From Pseudomonadota bacterium (GTDB taxonomy: Bacteria > Desulfobacterota > Anaeroferrophillalia > Anaeroferrophillales > Tharpellaceae): a stretch of 34,528 bases of DNA. The notes under the pieces are model-generated. The model saw only the letters and a list, made by a program, of their open reading frames with translations. It was not told the origin of the DNA and did no database searches. The first letter of the stretch is position 1, and each line of letters opens with the position of its first letter. The stretch lies in contig DSCM01000001.1 of the NCBI GenBank assembly GCA_011049115.1, positions 1-34,528 of the forward strand, written 5' to 3'. This document shows, piece by piece, positions 17,901-27,953 of this stretch. The translations under genes and the position numbers were made by a program.

Positions 17901-20900
17901 TCAGGAAACCAACTCAACCACCGGCCCACCCCCAAACAGGGCTTTGACCTCATGAACCAAATCGGCCGAAGGCTGCAAGGGAAAGTTTTCCATGGCCATG
18001 ACCACCTCGCAATCAGGCAACAACACGTGCATATAGGCCGGGCAAGCACCCTGATGGTGCTGCAGAAGATCCTGCAGCCTAGCCAGGCGGGGCGGCGCCG
18101 CCTGCTCGCCCGACAATTTAAAGACAATCTTTTCCACGGTCTGAGTCAAGGCTTCCTCCAAACCGAAAACCTTTTCCACCACCATCTTGGCCTTGCTGCG
18201 ATCATCATTGACCTCGACCCGCCCTTCCAATACCAGCGGGCTTTCGTCGGCGATAAAATCCCGGGCCCGGGTGAAACTTTCCTCAAAAAGGGTTACCTCG
18301 ACCGAACCGCTGAGATCCTCAAGCACCGCGAAGGCCATAAGCTTGCCGGCTTTGGTGCGTTTACTGCGCACGGCGCTGAGAAGACCGCCGACCCTGACCT
18401 GAGCCGCATTCTCACATTGAACCAGCCCGGCCGCGCTGGAAGTGGTGCAGCGCCGCAACTCGTCGACATAACGCTGTAAAGGATGGCCGCTCAGGTAAAA
18501 ACCCAGAACCTCGCGTTCATAAAGCAATTTTTCCTTATCGCTCCAGGCCACTACATCCTCAGGATAGCAGGCTTCATCCCGGGAAAGTTCTTCGCCGGCG
18601 AAAGCAAACAGGGACTGCTGTCCGCAAACCCGGTCCCTGGAGGCCGACTGGCCGTTTTCCATGGCCATGTCAATTCCGGCGAAAAGCCGGGAACGGGAGA
18701 CCCCCTCGCCATCGAAGGCTCCGGCCTTGATCAGGCTCTCCAGAACCCGGCGATTGACCTTGGAAAGGTTGATTCGGCAGCAAAGATCAAAGAGGGATTT
18801 AAACTGTCCCTCAATCTCCCGAACCCGAAGAATTTCGGCGGCCGCCTTGCCGCCGACATTCTTGACCGCCGCCAGCCCGAAACGAATATCCCGGCCGACA
18901 ACCGTAAAGGACAACTCACTGACATTGATATCGGGAGGCAATACCTTGATGCCCATGTTCCGGCATTCGGCGATATTTTTGATAACCTTGTCGGTATCAT
19001 TCATATCCTCCATCAGCAGACCGGCCATAAATTCCACCGGATAATGAGCCTTCAGATAGGCCGTCTGATAAGCGACATAACCGTAGGCCACGGAGTGTGA
19101 CTTATTAAAGCCATACTCGGCAAAACGGGCCATCAGATCAAAGATCTCCTCGGCCTTGCGGGCGTCGACCCGGTTTTCCCGGGCTCCGACAAGAAAACTT
19201 TCGCGCTGAGCGGCCATGACCTCGGCTTTTTTCTTACCCATGGCCTTGCGCAGCAGGTCGGCCTGGCCCAGGGAGTATCCGGCCAGTTTCTGTGCGATCT
19301 GCATAACCTGTTCCTGATAAACGATTACCCCGTAGGTTTCCTTGAGAATCGCTTCCAGTTCAGGCAGGGGGTATTCGACTTTCTGCCGGCCGTGCTTGCG
19401 GGCGATAAAATCATCAATCATACCGCTTTCCAGCGGACCGGGACGATACAGGGCGACAAGAGCGATGATATCCTCGAAACATTCCGGTTTCAGGCGCACT
19501 AGAAGATCCTGCATGCCGCTGCTTTCCAGCTGAAAAACCCCGACCGCCGCTCCGGAAGCCAGCAACTCAAAGGTGGCGCGATCGTCCAGGGGAATCAGGT
19601 TCAGATCAAAAAACTCACTGTCATCCTTCTTGTCCCGATTGATCAGACGCAGCGCGTTATCAATGACCGTCAGGGTTTTCAGACCGAGAAAATCAAACTT
19701 GATCAGCCCCAACTCCTCGACGAAGCCCATGTCGTACTGAGTGACGACCACGTCGTCATCATCCTTGGCGCCTCGGTAAAGCGGTAGATATTCGACCAGC
19801 GGCTGATCGGTAACCACCACTCCGGCGGCATGGACCGAAGCGTGCCGGCTGAGCCCTTCAAGAGCGCAGGAAACCTCGATCAATTCCCTTTCCAGGGCGC
19901 TGCCCTGACGCAGCTTGGCAAAGGCCGGCTCCAGGGTTTCCGCCTTGGCCAGGGTCATTTTCAATTCATTGGGAACCAGCTTGGCGATCTTATCGACTTC
20001 GGCAAAGGGCATGTGCAGGGCCCGGCCGACATCCCGAATCACCCCCTTGGCCTGCATTCGGCCAAAGGTAATAATCTGGGCGACCCGATCGCGACCGTAC
20101 TTCTCGGTTACATATTTAATTACCTGATCGCGTCCGTGAATACAGAAATCCATGTCGATATCGGGCATGGAAACCCGCTCGGGATTAAGAAAGCGCTCAA
20201 AAAGCAAGCCGTAGGGCAACGGATCGATATCGGTAATCCGCAGGGCATAGGCGACCAGGGAACCGGCGGCCGAGCCCCGGCCGGGTCCGACCGGAATTTT
20301 TCGCCGCCGGGCATAATTGACAAAATCAGCCACAATCAGAAAATATCCGGCGAACCCCATGTCGCGGATAATCGCGATTTCAGTTTCAAGGCGCCGCCGG
20401 TATTCGCTCTCAAGCTCAGCCGTAAAACGCTCCTGATGAAACTTTCTGATACGCGGCCAGAGGCTTTCCAGACCGCTTTGACAGTTCTCGACGAGAAAGT
20501 CATCCAGCGATTTTCCCGCCGGGGGGACAAAGGTGGGAGGACGGTAATTACGAAATTCAAAATCAAAGTTACAACGCTCGGCGATCTCCAGGGTATGAGC
20601 GAGCGCCTCCGGATGCTCGCTGAAAGCCGCGCTCATCTCCTCGCCGGATTTAAAATAAAGATCCTCCGGATAACGCATCCGTTTGGGATCATCCATGTTC
20701 CGTCCGGTCTGCACACAAAGCAGGACCTCATGGGCGTGAGCATCCTCGCGATTGAGAAAGTGGCAGTCGTTGGTGGCCACCAGGGGAACGCCAAGCTCCT
20801 CGGCAAACCCGACCAGCTTGCGATTGACCTGATCCTGCTCCGGCAGACCATTTTCCTGAATCTCCAGAAAAAACCGGCGTTCATCAAACAGATCGCGATA

Positions 20901-21398
20901 GAATTCGACCTCAGCCCGAGCCTGATCATCCTCCCCGCGCCGCAATGGCGCAGCAATCACCCCACCGAGACAGGCACTTAAGGCAATCAACCCCTGATGA
21001 TATTCGAGCAGCAGTTCCTTGTCGATCCGCGGCTTATAATAAAACCCCTCCAGAAACCCCTTGCTGACCAGCTGACAAAGATTTTTGTAACCCCGGCCAT
21101 CCATGACCAGCAGCACCAGGTGATGGGCGTTATCCTGCTCCTTGTCGCTTTGTTTATTCTTGACGAAGCGGCCCTGCGGGGCGACATAAACCTCGCAGCC
21201 GATAATCGGTTTAACCCCCTGTTTTCTGGCTTCACGATAAAAGTCCACCGCTCCGAACATGTTGCCATGATCGGTTATGGCGACCGCCGGCATCGCGAAA
21301 TCACAGGCACGGCGCAAAAGATCGGGAATGCGAATGGCGCCGTCCAGCAGGCTGTACATGGTATGCAGATGGAGATGAACAAAAGCGGACGAAGGCAT
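17901..21398 (-). CDS. dnaE: DNA polymerase III alpha subunit
   Basis: This is the replicative DNA polymerase catalytic subunit. The N-terminal PHP domain begins with HLHLHTMYSLLDG (residues 8-20) and includes ITDHGNMFG (41-49). The polymerase core has GPGRGSAAGSL (371-381) and the acidic motif PDIDMDF (412-418). It continues with FGRMQAKGVIRDVGRA, the helix-hairpin-helix region with MGKKKAEVM, and FNKSHSVAYGYVAYQTAYLKAHYP. The C-terminal OB-fold contains VEVTLFEESF and is followed by a tau-binding region. The length of 1165 residues is standard for the DnaE1 type. The PHP histidines are largely kept, so a residual metal-dependent proofreading activity is possible but not shown. The upstream 206-bp gap separates it from the response regulator. 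Confidence 0.98.
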   Translation of the reverse strand: MPSSAFVHLHLHTMYSLLDGAIRIPDLLRRACDFAMPAVAITDHGNMFGAVDFYREARKQGVKPIIGCEVYVAPQGRFVKNKQSDKEQDNAHHLVLLVMDGRGYKNLCQLVSKGFLEGFYYKPRIDKELLLEYHQGLIALSACLGGVIAAPLRRGEDDQARAEVEFYRDLFDERRFFLEIQENGLPEQDQVNRKLVGFAEELGVPLVATNDCHFLNREDAHAHEVLLCVQTGRNMDDPKRMRYPEDLYFKSGEEMSAAFSEHPEALAHTLEIAERCNFDFEFRNYRPPTFVPPAGKSLDDFLVENCQSGLESLWPRIRKFHQERFTAELESEYRRRLETEIAIIRDMGFAGYFLIVADFVNYARRRKIPVGPGRGSAAGSLVAYALRITDIDPLPYGLLFERFLNPERVSMPDIDMDFCIHGRDQVIKYVTEKYGRDRVAQIITFGRMQAKGVIRDVGRALHMPFAEVDKIAKLVPNELKMTLAKAETLEPAFAKLRQGSALERELIEVSCALEGLSRHASVHAAGVVVTDQPLVEYLPLYRGAKDDDDVVVTQYDMGFVEELGLIKFDFLGLKTLTVIDNALRLINRDKKDDSEFFDLNLIPLDDRATFELLASGAAVGVFQLESSGMQDLLVRLKPECFEDIIALVALYRPGPLESGMIDDFIARKHGRQKVEYPLPELEAILKETYGVIVYQEQVMQIAQKLAGYSLGQADLLRKAMGKKKAEVMAAQRESFLVGARENRVDARKAEEIFDLMARFAEYGFNKSHSVAYGYVAYQTAYLKAHYPVEFMAGLLMEDMNDTDKVIKNIAECRNMGIKVLPPDINVSELSFTVVGRDIRFGLAAVKNVGGKAAAEILRVREIEGQFKSLFDLCCRINLSKVNRRVLESLIKAGAFDGEGVSRSRLFAGIDMAMENGQSASRDRVCGQQSLFAFAGEELSRDEACYPEDVVAWSDKEKLLYEREVLGFYLSGHPLQRYVDELRRCTTSSAAGLVQCENAAQVRVGGLLSAVRSKRTKAGKLMAFAVLEDLSGSVEVTLFEESFTRARDFIADESPLVLEGRVEVNDDRSKAKMVVEKVFGLEEALTQTVEKIVFKLSGEQAAPPRLARLQDLLQHHQGACPAYMHVLLPDCEVVMAMENFPLQPSADLVHEVKALFGGGPVVELVS

Positions 21399-21604
21399 TT
21401 AAAAAACCACTCTGAAGGAAACCTGGACGGCGGCAAACAGGCAGCAAACCGGCAAGCGTTACAAAACAACCTGCGGTTGCAAACCAACCCTGAGGGTGCA
21501 AATCAGGTTTCACGAATCAAAACCGGCTTCGCCTCTAGCACACCAGGGTCGTTTTTCCAAGAAAAAATTCCGCTGCGAACCCGCCCTTCCATACACCAAC
21601 GCGG

Positions 21605-22252
21605 TCAGACCTCACGCGGGTCGGGTTTCTTGCTGCCCGGGTAAAGCCGTTCCCGACACTGCGGGCAGATACTGTGAGTGAACTGTAACTCAGTGTGTTC
21701 TCCCATATAGGTTTCAACCTCCTGCCAGTAGCCGTCGTCATCCCTGATCTTTTTACAGGAGGCGCAGATCGGCAGCAAACCGGTCAGGGCGCGCACCTTT
21801 TCCAGGGTCTCACTGAGTTCCTTAACCAGCCGTTTCTGCTCTCTTTCGGCGTAGAGCTGAATGATCAGATATTTGACCCGATTGCGCAGCACCGTCCAGT
21901 GAAAGGGTTTGGTCAGGTAATCGGTGGCGCCGACGGCGAAGGCCTGGTTAATGCTGTCGTCATCGTCGAGGCCGGTGATCATCAGAATCGGAATATCGGC
22001 GTATTCCTTAAGCAAGCGCAGACGCCTGCAGGTTTCGACACCATCCATGACCGGCATGTCCATGTCCAGAAGAATCAAATCGGCCTTGCAGTTGCGCAGC
22101 AGACTCAGGGCCCGGGCGCCGTCTTCGGCCTCACAGACCCGATAGCCGTTATTTTGCAGAAAGACGGACAGGCTGCGGCGACTGAAAAGATCATCGTCAA
22201 CCACCATAACGCAGTGTTTTGCTTCAATTTTATCGGCGCTATCGTTTATCAT
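21605..22252 (-). CDS. Response regulator: receiver plus C-terminal four-cysteine domain
   Basis: The N-terminal receiver domain (about 13-130) has the acidic pocket DDD (19-21), phospho-acceptor Asp63 in DMDMP, Thr93 and Lys115. A coiled linker (about 135-157) leads to a compact C-terminal module. The module starts at [15 protein letters not shown] and includes GYW, ending with [11 protein letters not shown]. Its four cysteines (163, 166, 196, 199) are spaced for metal binding. Similar modules follow PAS or receiver domains in many deltaproteobacterial proteins, but their function is not established to my knowledge. There is no DNA-binding domain. ATG 22252 overlaps the kinase stop region by 14 bp, so translational coupling is likely. 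This is probably the output partner of the adjacent hybrid kinase. Confidence 0.9.
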   Translation of the reverse strand: MINDSADKIEAKHCVMVVDDDLFSRRSLSVFLQNNGYRVCEAEDGARALSLLRNCKADLILLDMDMPVMDGVETCRRLRLLKEYADIPILMITGLDDDDSINQAFAVGATDYLTKPFHWTVLRNRVKYLIIQLYAEREQKRLVKELSETLEKVRALTGLLPICASCKKIRDDDGYWQEVETYMGEHTELQFTHSICPQCRERLYPGSKKPDPREV

Positions 22253-24596
22253 TATGGAATTCCCTGAGCCTGGCCGTAACCCGGGCGGCTTCTGCAAACA
22301 ACAATGAAATCTTATCGGCAACCTGTTCAGCCTTCCCCTGGCGCCCTTGTTTCTCAAGTTCCCGCGCCAGCAGAGAAAGTTTTTCCGCCCCCAGCATCCC
22401 GGCGGCGCTTTTGATTTTATGGGCTTCGCCGGCGATCACGGCCAAATCATTTTCCCGCAGGGCCGTTTCAATGGCCTCGCGCTGAAGCGCCAGGGCCTGG
22501 CAAAACCGTTCCACCAGCATTCCGGTCCCCCCTCCCATCTCGGCCACGAAATTAGCCAGAGTCCGCCGATTGAGCTCCTGCGCGGAGGCTTTTCCGAGCC
22601 CTGAGCGGCCGCTGCCGCCGGTTTTCCGACACTCAGCGCCGCCGGACCCGGATTCAGCTTCCCGAGCCCCCAGAACCCTGGCGATCACCTTTTCCAGCTC
22701 CGCGGCCGTAAACGGTTTGCCCAGATAATCATCCATGCCTGCGGCCAGACATCTTTCCCGATCACCTTTCATGGCGTCGGCGGTCACGGCGACGACCTTT
22801 AAGGGTAAACCATCGGCGCCCGTAATCCCTTGTCGCCGAATCTCGGCCAGGGCCGCGAAACCATCCATTTTCGGCATCTGCAGATCCATCAGCACCAGAT
22901 CGTAAGCTTTTTCCCGCACCGCATTCAGGGTTTCCCGGCCATCGGCCGTCCAGTCCGCCCGACAACCCAGATTTTCCAACATGTTCAAAATCACTTCACG
23001 ATTTATTTCGTAATCCTCGGCCACCAGAAGCCTGCGTTTTTCAAGCTCGATTCGCGGTGCGCGGCGCAAGCGCCCGCCCCGGTCCCAGAAAGGGGTGGCT
23101 TTCCCGGCATCGCCGTGAGGCAGAGTCAATTCAACCCAGAAGACACTGCCCTCACCCGGACGACTTTTAAGCCCCAGTTCTCCTCCCATCATGGTCACCA
23201 GCCGCCGGACAATACTCAGCCCCAGACCGCTGCCTCCGTAATCGCGGGTGATCGATCTATCAACCCGCTGAAAGGGTTGAAAAATAATCTTCTGCTCCGC
23301 TTCATTGAGACCGATTCCGGTATCCGCGACGGCCAGGCGAAAAATCGAAGCCTTTCGCCCTCGATAACGCAGGAAAAGAACCATGGTCACCCGGCCCTGG
23401 TTGGTAAACTTGACGGCGTTGCCGACCAGGTTGAGCAACACCTGACGGATTCTGACCGGATCGCCCCGGACCACGCTGTTCATACGTTCCGGATTCTCAT
23501 AAACCTCGAAAGCGACGCCCTTGGCTTGCGCCACCGGCATGAACAACCGACTAACCTCGGTAAAAACCTCGCGCAGATCAAAATCAACCTCCTCCAGCAC
23601 CATCTTGCCGGCCTCGACCCGGGACAGGTCAAGGATATCGTTGAGCACCGTCAGCAGATTTTCCCCGGACCGTCTGATATTCATGACAAAACGCCGCTGT
23701 TTGTCATCCAGACGGGTTCCGGCCAGTAGCTCGGCCATGCCGATCAGACCATTCATCGGGGTTCGGATCTCATGGCTCATGGTGGCCAGAAACTCCGATT
23801 TAACCCGACTCGCGCTTTCGGCCTCGTCCCGGGCCTGAGCCAGGCGAGCTTCGAACTCTTTGAGATCGACCATCATCCGGTTAAAGGCCTCGACCAGGGC
23901 CTCGATTTCACGACTGGCCCGAACCTTGACCGGCCGGCTGAAATCACCTTGACTGACCCGATCGGCGGCGGCAATCAAGGCATTGACCGGAGAGGCCAGA
24001 TGACGCGCCAGCAATCCTGACAATAGCAGCGCGGCCAAGGAGATCAACCCGATTTCCATGGCGAACAACCACTTCATACGATTGACATAGTCCGCGAAAA
24101 TCAACGGCGTGATATCAAGCCGAAGTAAACCCAGCGGACTGACGGCCCCTTCTTCCTCATTCAACGACCTGAGCCGCAAGGGTAAAATAAAACTGATCAC
24201 TCCGGCCGTGGTCACAGTTTTAACCTCGGGTTCGTCCGGATCTGCCTCCTGCAGCCAGGGAAGCAGTTCGGCTGGCTCCGGCCGCCAGGCAGGCGACGCA
24301 CTCTCCGGGTTCTGCCATGAGCGCCAGGAAAGCGCGCCGGCATCATAGAGAATGATTCGTTCAATCTCAGGCGTGAGCAGCATATTTCTGGCCGTGGCCT
24401 CGATGTGCAGGGCACTCTGAGTAAAAAGCGCGGTCCGGGCCTGGGCTTGCAGAACCTTGACCCGATGATAACCCTGATCATGAAGCAAGCGGCGACCGAC
24501 GGTTTTGGTGATATAGACCTGGCTGAACAGGGACGAGCCCAGGACCAGGATCGTCACCAGCAGAAAGGCCCCCAGCAGCCGGACGGCAAAACTCAC
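22239..24596 (-). CDS. Hybrid sensor histidine kinase (periplasmic sensor, HAMP, HisKA, HATPase, REC, Hpt)
   Basis: Domain order in the 785-residue protein: membrane helix 1 (about 7-27), periplasmic sensor (28-175), membrane helix 2 (176-198), HAMP (about 198-250), HisKA with SHEIRTP (phospho-His275), and HATPase with N box at Asn393, DTGIG (425-429) and [10 protein letters not shown] receiver (about 522-640; Asp571, Lys627) and an Hpt domain ([10 protein letters not shown], His726) follow. It therefore holds a full internal phosphorelay and can pass phosphate to the next gene's receiver. The start is GTG 24596, with GGAGG 6-7 nt upstream. Its first four bases overlap the stop of the binding-protein gene (GTGA), linking ligand-binding protein and sensor synthesis. 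The periplasmic domain was not assigned to a named family. Confidence 0.95.
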   Translation of the reverse strand: MSFAVRLLGAFLLVTILVLGSSLFSQVYITKTVGRRLLHDQGYHRVKVLQAQARTALFTQSALHIEATARNMLLTPEIERIILYDAGALSWRSWQNPESASPAWRPEPAELLPWLQEADPDEPEVKTVTTAGVISFILPLRLRSLNEEEGAVSPLGLLRLDITPLIFADYVNRMKWLFAMEIGLISLAALLLSGLLARHLASPVNALIAAADRVSQGDFSRPVKVRASREIEALVEAFNRMMVDLKEFEARLAQARDEAESASRVKSEFLATMSHEIRTPMNGLIGMAELLAGTRLDDKQRRFVMNIRRSGENLLTVLNDILDLSRVEAGKMVLEEVDFDLREVFTEVSRLFMPVAQAKGVAFEVYENPERMNSVVRGDPVRIRQVLLNLVGNAVKFTNQGRVTMVLFLRYRGRKASIFRLAVADTGIGLNEAEQKIIFQPFQRVDRSITRDYGGSGLGLSIVRRLVTMMGGELGLKSRPGEGSVFWVELTLPHGDAGKATPFWDRGGRLRRAPRIELEKRRLLVAEDYEINREVILNMLENLGCRADWTADGRETLNAVREKAYDLVLMDLQMPKMDGFAALAEIRRQGITGADGLPLKVVAVTADAMKGDRERCLAAGMDDYLGKPFTAAELEKVIARVLGAREAESGSGGAECRKTGGSGRSGLGKASAQELNRRTLANFVAEMGGGTGMLVERFCQALALQREAIETALRENDLAVIAGEAHKIKSAAGMLGAEKLSLLARELEKQGRQGKAEQVADKISLLFAEAARVTARLREFHNDKR

Positions 24597-25564
24597 AAAG
24601 TTCCTCCGCCATCGACAAAAACAATATTTTTCTCCAGCGCCGCGGGCGGCAGGACGGAAAAATAAGTCGCCCGGTCACGGTTAAGAAAAATCGTGAAAAG
24701 ATTTTCTTCGCCCCCGGCAAAATCTTCAGCCACGTCGATCAGTTCCCCCCGAAGACCGTAAGCCGTCAGACCCTGACAAAGAAAGTCAGCCATCACCGAC
24801 AAGGTATAATTAATGGAAAGCAAGGCTCCCTGCCTGACAAAACCAGGAGAGAGACCGATCAGAGGGCGCCGGGTCCGGGCCTGCAACTCCAGCATTTTAT
24901 CAAGGGTGACCCGGTTGATCAGACCTGGAACCGGAATCATGAAAAAAAGGTCGCAACGCTGGTAAAGACGCTCAATCACCGCCAGTGAATTTTGCTGCGA
25001 AACCACACCGCAGTCAGCCTCGAATCCCAATTTTTCCGCGACCCGGCGAAACCGCTCGATTTCCCGCAGCTGCTCCCGGCTGCAAACCAGGGCGACGCGC
25101 TCGGCCTCAGGCAGCAATTTCCTGAGCACTTCCAGTTGGGTCGCAAAAGGGACGGAAAACGGCAGTCCCCGCCACCGACCACTGTCCGTGGCCAGATCGA
25201 GAGCCTCGGGTTCGGCAACCAGGGCGTAGAGCCCCGGTTGACCGTTGCCCTCCTGCAATGCCAAGCGCAGGGCGTGGCTGCCGATGGCCACCAGCATGGC
25301 CGCGCGCTGAAGCCTTTCCCGATGACCGGTCTCCGCCTTTCCGCTTAAGGGAAGAAAGTCGAGTTCAAACTCCTCCGCGACCCGGGTCGGGTCCTGCAAC
25401 GACCTGATGATCTCCTGGTGCTGAATGATTCTCGCCTGATAGATAATCGTCGCCTTCAATTTCTCGGCGAGCAGACAATCCGGATAAGCGAGAAACAGCC
25501 CCAGGACGATCAGGACGAAACTCTCGCGGCCCAAAGGCCGGAAAATCTTTTCAAGAATTTTCAC
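24593..25564 (-). CDS. Orphan ABC-type substrate-binding protein (PF04392-like)
   Basis: From GTG 25564 the product is 323 residues with an N-terminal signal peptide (hydrophobic core [13 protein letters not shown], cleavage near LLA/EK). The fold resembles the two-lobe ABC_sub_bind family (PF04392): a first lobe with [17 protein letters not shown] and [30 protein letters not shown], then a second lobe with [14 protein letters not shown] and [18 protein letters not shown]. An upstream in-frame GTG (25672) exists but would place 36 residues before the signal peptide, so I reject it. No permease or ATPase gene is adjacent. Together with the 4-bp overlap with the kinase gene, this suggests that it presents a ligand to the kinase instead of a transporter. 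The ligand is unknown. Confidence 0.82.
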   Translation of the reverse strand: MKILEKIFRPLGRESFVLIVLGLFLAYPDCLLAEKLKATIIYQARIIQHQEIIRSLQDPTRVAEEFELDFLPLSGKAETGHRERLQRAAMLVAIGSHALRLALQEGNGQPGLYALVAEPEALDLATDSGRWRGLPFSVPFATQLEVLRKLLPEAERVALVCSREQLREIERFRRVAEKLGFEADCGVVSQQNSLAVIERLYQRCDLFFMIPVPGLINRVTLDKMLELQARTRRPLIGLSPGFVRQGALLSINYTLSVMADFLCQGLTAYGLRGELIDVAEDFAGGEENLFTIFLNRDRATYFSVLPPAALEKNIVFVDGGGTL

Positions 25565-25829
25565 GGGCAACGACAACCCCGAAAGCGACTTGATTGCGTT
25601 ACAAAAAAAACCGGCCCGATTACAAAAACGGCTTAGCAAGGCAATGCGAAACGGCGCTCCTTTTCGCTCCACCTCTCAAACATAACCATTTAATTTCAAC
25701 ATGTTACAGTCGGCAACCGGAATCGATACAGCGCAAAAAGCAAAGCCTTGCGCGCGCGGCCAACCCCCGGTCATGCAAGATTCATGAGAGCAAAAACTCC
25801 GCCCCAGGCCCGCGGGGGTCACGCGCCGG

Positions 25830-27934
25830 CTAAAACTTAACCCGACAGCCGACCTCAAAAGAAACGCCGGGACGCGGATAACCGTCGGGAAGCTCACCGC
25901 TGGTACAGGCATAGGCGTAATCTTCCGAAAAGAGATTATGGGCGGCGACAAAAACCTCGACCCCCGGCGGCAGCAGGGCGTGATTGACAGCCCGCAGGGT
26001 GACATCTGCAAGCAGATAGTCGGGAAAACCTGCGCATGCCACCCTGGCGACCCTCTCGGTACGGCCGACATACTGACAAGTCAGATTGAGATTGAGACCG
26101 GGCCACAACCTGAAATTAAGCGCCGCCAGCGAGAGCCAGCGGGAAATCCCGGCCAGGGGCTCGCCGTCCTGATCCCGGGCATGAGCATAGGCGAGGTTGA
26201 AACGCAGGTCGCCGCCTTCGAGAAAACCTGAGAAACGCCGCACCAGGCCGAATTCAACCCCATGGGTCACCACCTCGTCCTCATTGGCAAACATAATCTT
26301 GCCGGCAGTCACCCGATTCGTTTCCTCCCTGATCAGGTCTTCGAATTCATTGCGGTACAAAGCCAGGCTCAGATCGAGATCGCGCCCCAGTTCAAACTCA
26401 AAATCAAGCTCGTAACAGCGGCCGGTTTCCGCGTCAAGCTCGGGGTTACCCAAAAAAGGACCGCCCTGCGCCTGTTTGTAAAGACTGCGAAAGGAAGGCG
26501 CGGCAAAAGATTCACCGTAAGCGGCCTTGATGCGAAACCACGGCCGGGGCTGATAGACCAGGGCCAGACGGGGGGAGACTTCCGATCCAAAATCCTGATA
26601 ATGATCAAAGCGTAACCCGGCCACCAGAAAAAGTTGTGCGTTAAGACGCCACTGATCCTGGGCGTAGACCGAATAAAACCGGCGCCGGGCTTCCGCCATC
26701 CAGCTGAAATGATCCGTGACGTCGATCAGCTCCGGCAGGGGCAGGGGATCGAAATTGGCCCTGAAACTGACCTGATCCAGCACCGTATAGCGAAACTCCC
26801 CCCCGCAACTGAACAGATGATCGGCGCCGAGCTGCCAGTCAAACTGCAGATTCGCGGTTAAGGCCCGCACGACACCGCTCTGAATCTCCAGCTTGCCGTC
26901 CGGGAAAACCTCGCCCTGGGGCCCGGTAAATCCCGGCGGCCGCAGACCCAATTTAGAATCAAGAACATGGCGGTCGAAACTGATTCGGGGTCTGACCTGC
27001 AGGGTGCCGTCAAAAAAACTCTTTTTCCAGCTGAGTTCGCTCCAGAAATAACTGCGCTCCATTTCGGTCTCGTCGCTCAGGGCCTTGCCGGGGCCGAAGA
27101 AACCGCCGTCACGGTGATCGAGATACTGCAGCTGCAACTGCAGGTCATCAATGGCGAAGCCGCCATTGATATCGCCGCGCTCGACCCATTCCCGAGTGGA
27201 GCCCGGAGCTAGGGAAACGCCGGCGTTCAGCGGATCATCACTGAGCGCGTCCCGCTTGACCCGCACTCCGGCCCCATCGCTGTTGAGATAGTTAAGATTC
27301 CCCCAGGCCGCCAGGCCGCCGTCTCGAATCGCCCCTTCCAGATTGTAGCGCTGCAACCGGTGCGAACCGGTTTTCGCGTCCAGGCCCAGACGGTCGGGCT
27401 CCCCTTTGCGGGTGATCAGATTAATCACCCCCAGCATCGCGCTCGAACCATACAGCGCCGATCCGGCTCCGCGAAAAACATAGTCGCGCCGCCGGTCCAG
27501 TCACTGTTGACCGGGTGATCGTTGATCATGAATAAAATCTTTTCCGAAGCGTTGCTGCGATAGCCGCGCATAACGACCACCGGATAGGCGTTAAAATCAA
27601 AAACCACCTCGATGCCGGGCACCAGACGCAAAACATCGGTCAGATCGCGGGCTCCGCGCCGGCGCATCTCATTGTTTTCAATAACCGTCACCAGCCCCGA
27701 AACCTGATGCAGGGGCTGTTTGGTCCGGGTCACAAGCTCGGTTTCCCCATAAAACAAGCCCAGCATTTCCTGCTCATCCCCGGCGGCCGCCAGCAGAACG
27801 GGAGTGAAGTCTGCCGAAAAACCCGGGTTCTCCGCTTTCGACCAACCGGTCCGGGCAAACAAGGTCGCCGGAAGACACAGAAAAAGCACCAGGCCGGCAA
27901 CCAGGAACAACCTTAAATTTTTCATTTTATTCAT
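25830..27934 (-). pseudogene. TonB-dependent outer-membrane receptor, reading frame broken in the plug
   Basis: The N-terminal part (ATG 27934, ribosome-binding site GGGAG) has a signal peptide (about 1-27). Its plug domain includes VSGLVTVIENNEMRRRGARD, LVPGIEV and MRGYRSNASEKILFMINDHP. After TGGATMFF the frame shifts. The other frame resumes at FRGAGSALYGSSAMLGVINLITR and continues through a 22-stranded-type barrel ending in the usual terminal Phe (CRVKF). About 15-17 conserved plug residues normally found between these parts (the segment ending IERVEVxRG) are missing. A deletion of roughly 50 bp, not a multiple of three, is thus more likely than a single-base error. The junction lies near an A5 run at 27474-27478. 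It is 19 bp downstream of the acyl-CoA synthetase gene. If real, no functional receptor is made; assembly error is the alternative. Confidence 0.8.
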
Positions 27935-27953
27935 ATCACTCCCATGCCAGGCT

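Noticed and set aside
19830-20981. Long plus-strand open frame (383 codons) inside dnaE
   Set aside because: It is antisense to the strongly conserved dnaE polymerase/PHP coding sequence and shows no domain; it is a by-product of the biased codon use.
25565-25672. Longer start of the binding protein at GTG 25672
   Set aside because: It would put 36 non-hydrophobic residues before a clear signal peptide.
25731-25753. GCGCAA/TTGCGC stem between the receptor and binding-protein genes
   Set aside because: Only 6 bp with an 11-nt loop and no T tract; too weak to call as an attenuator.
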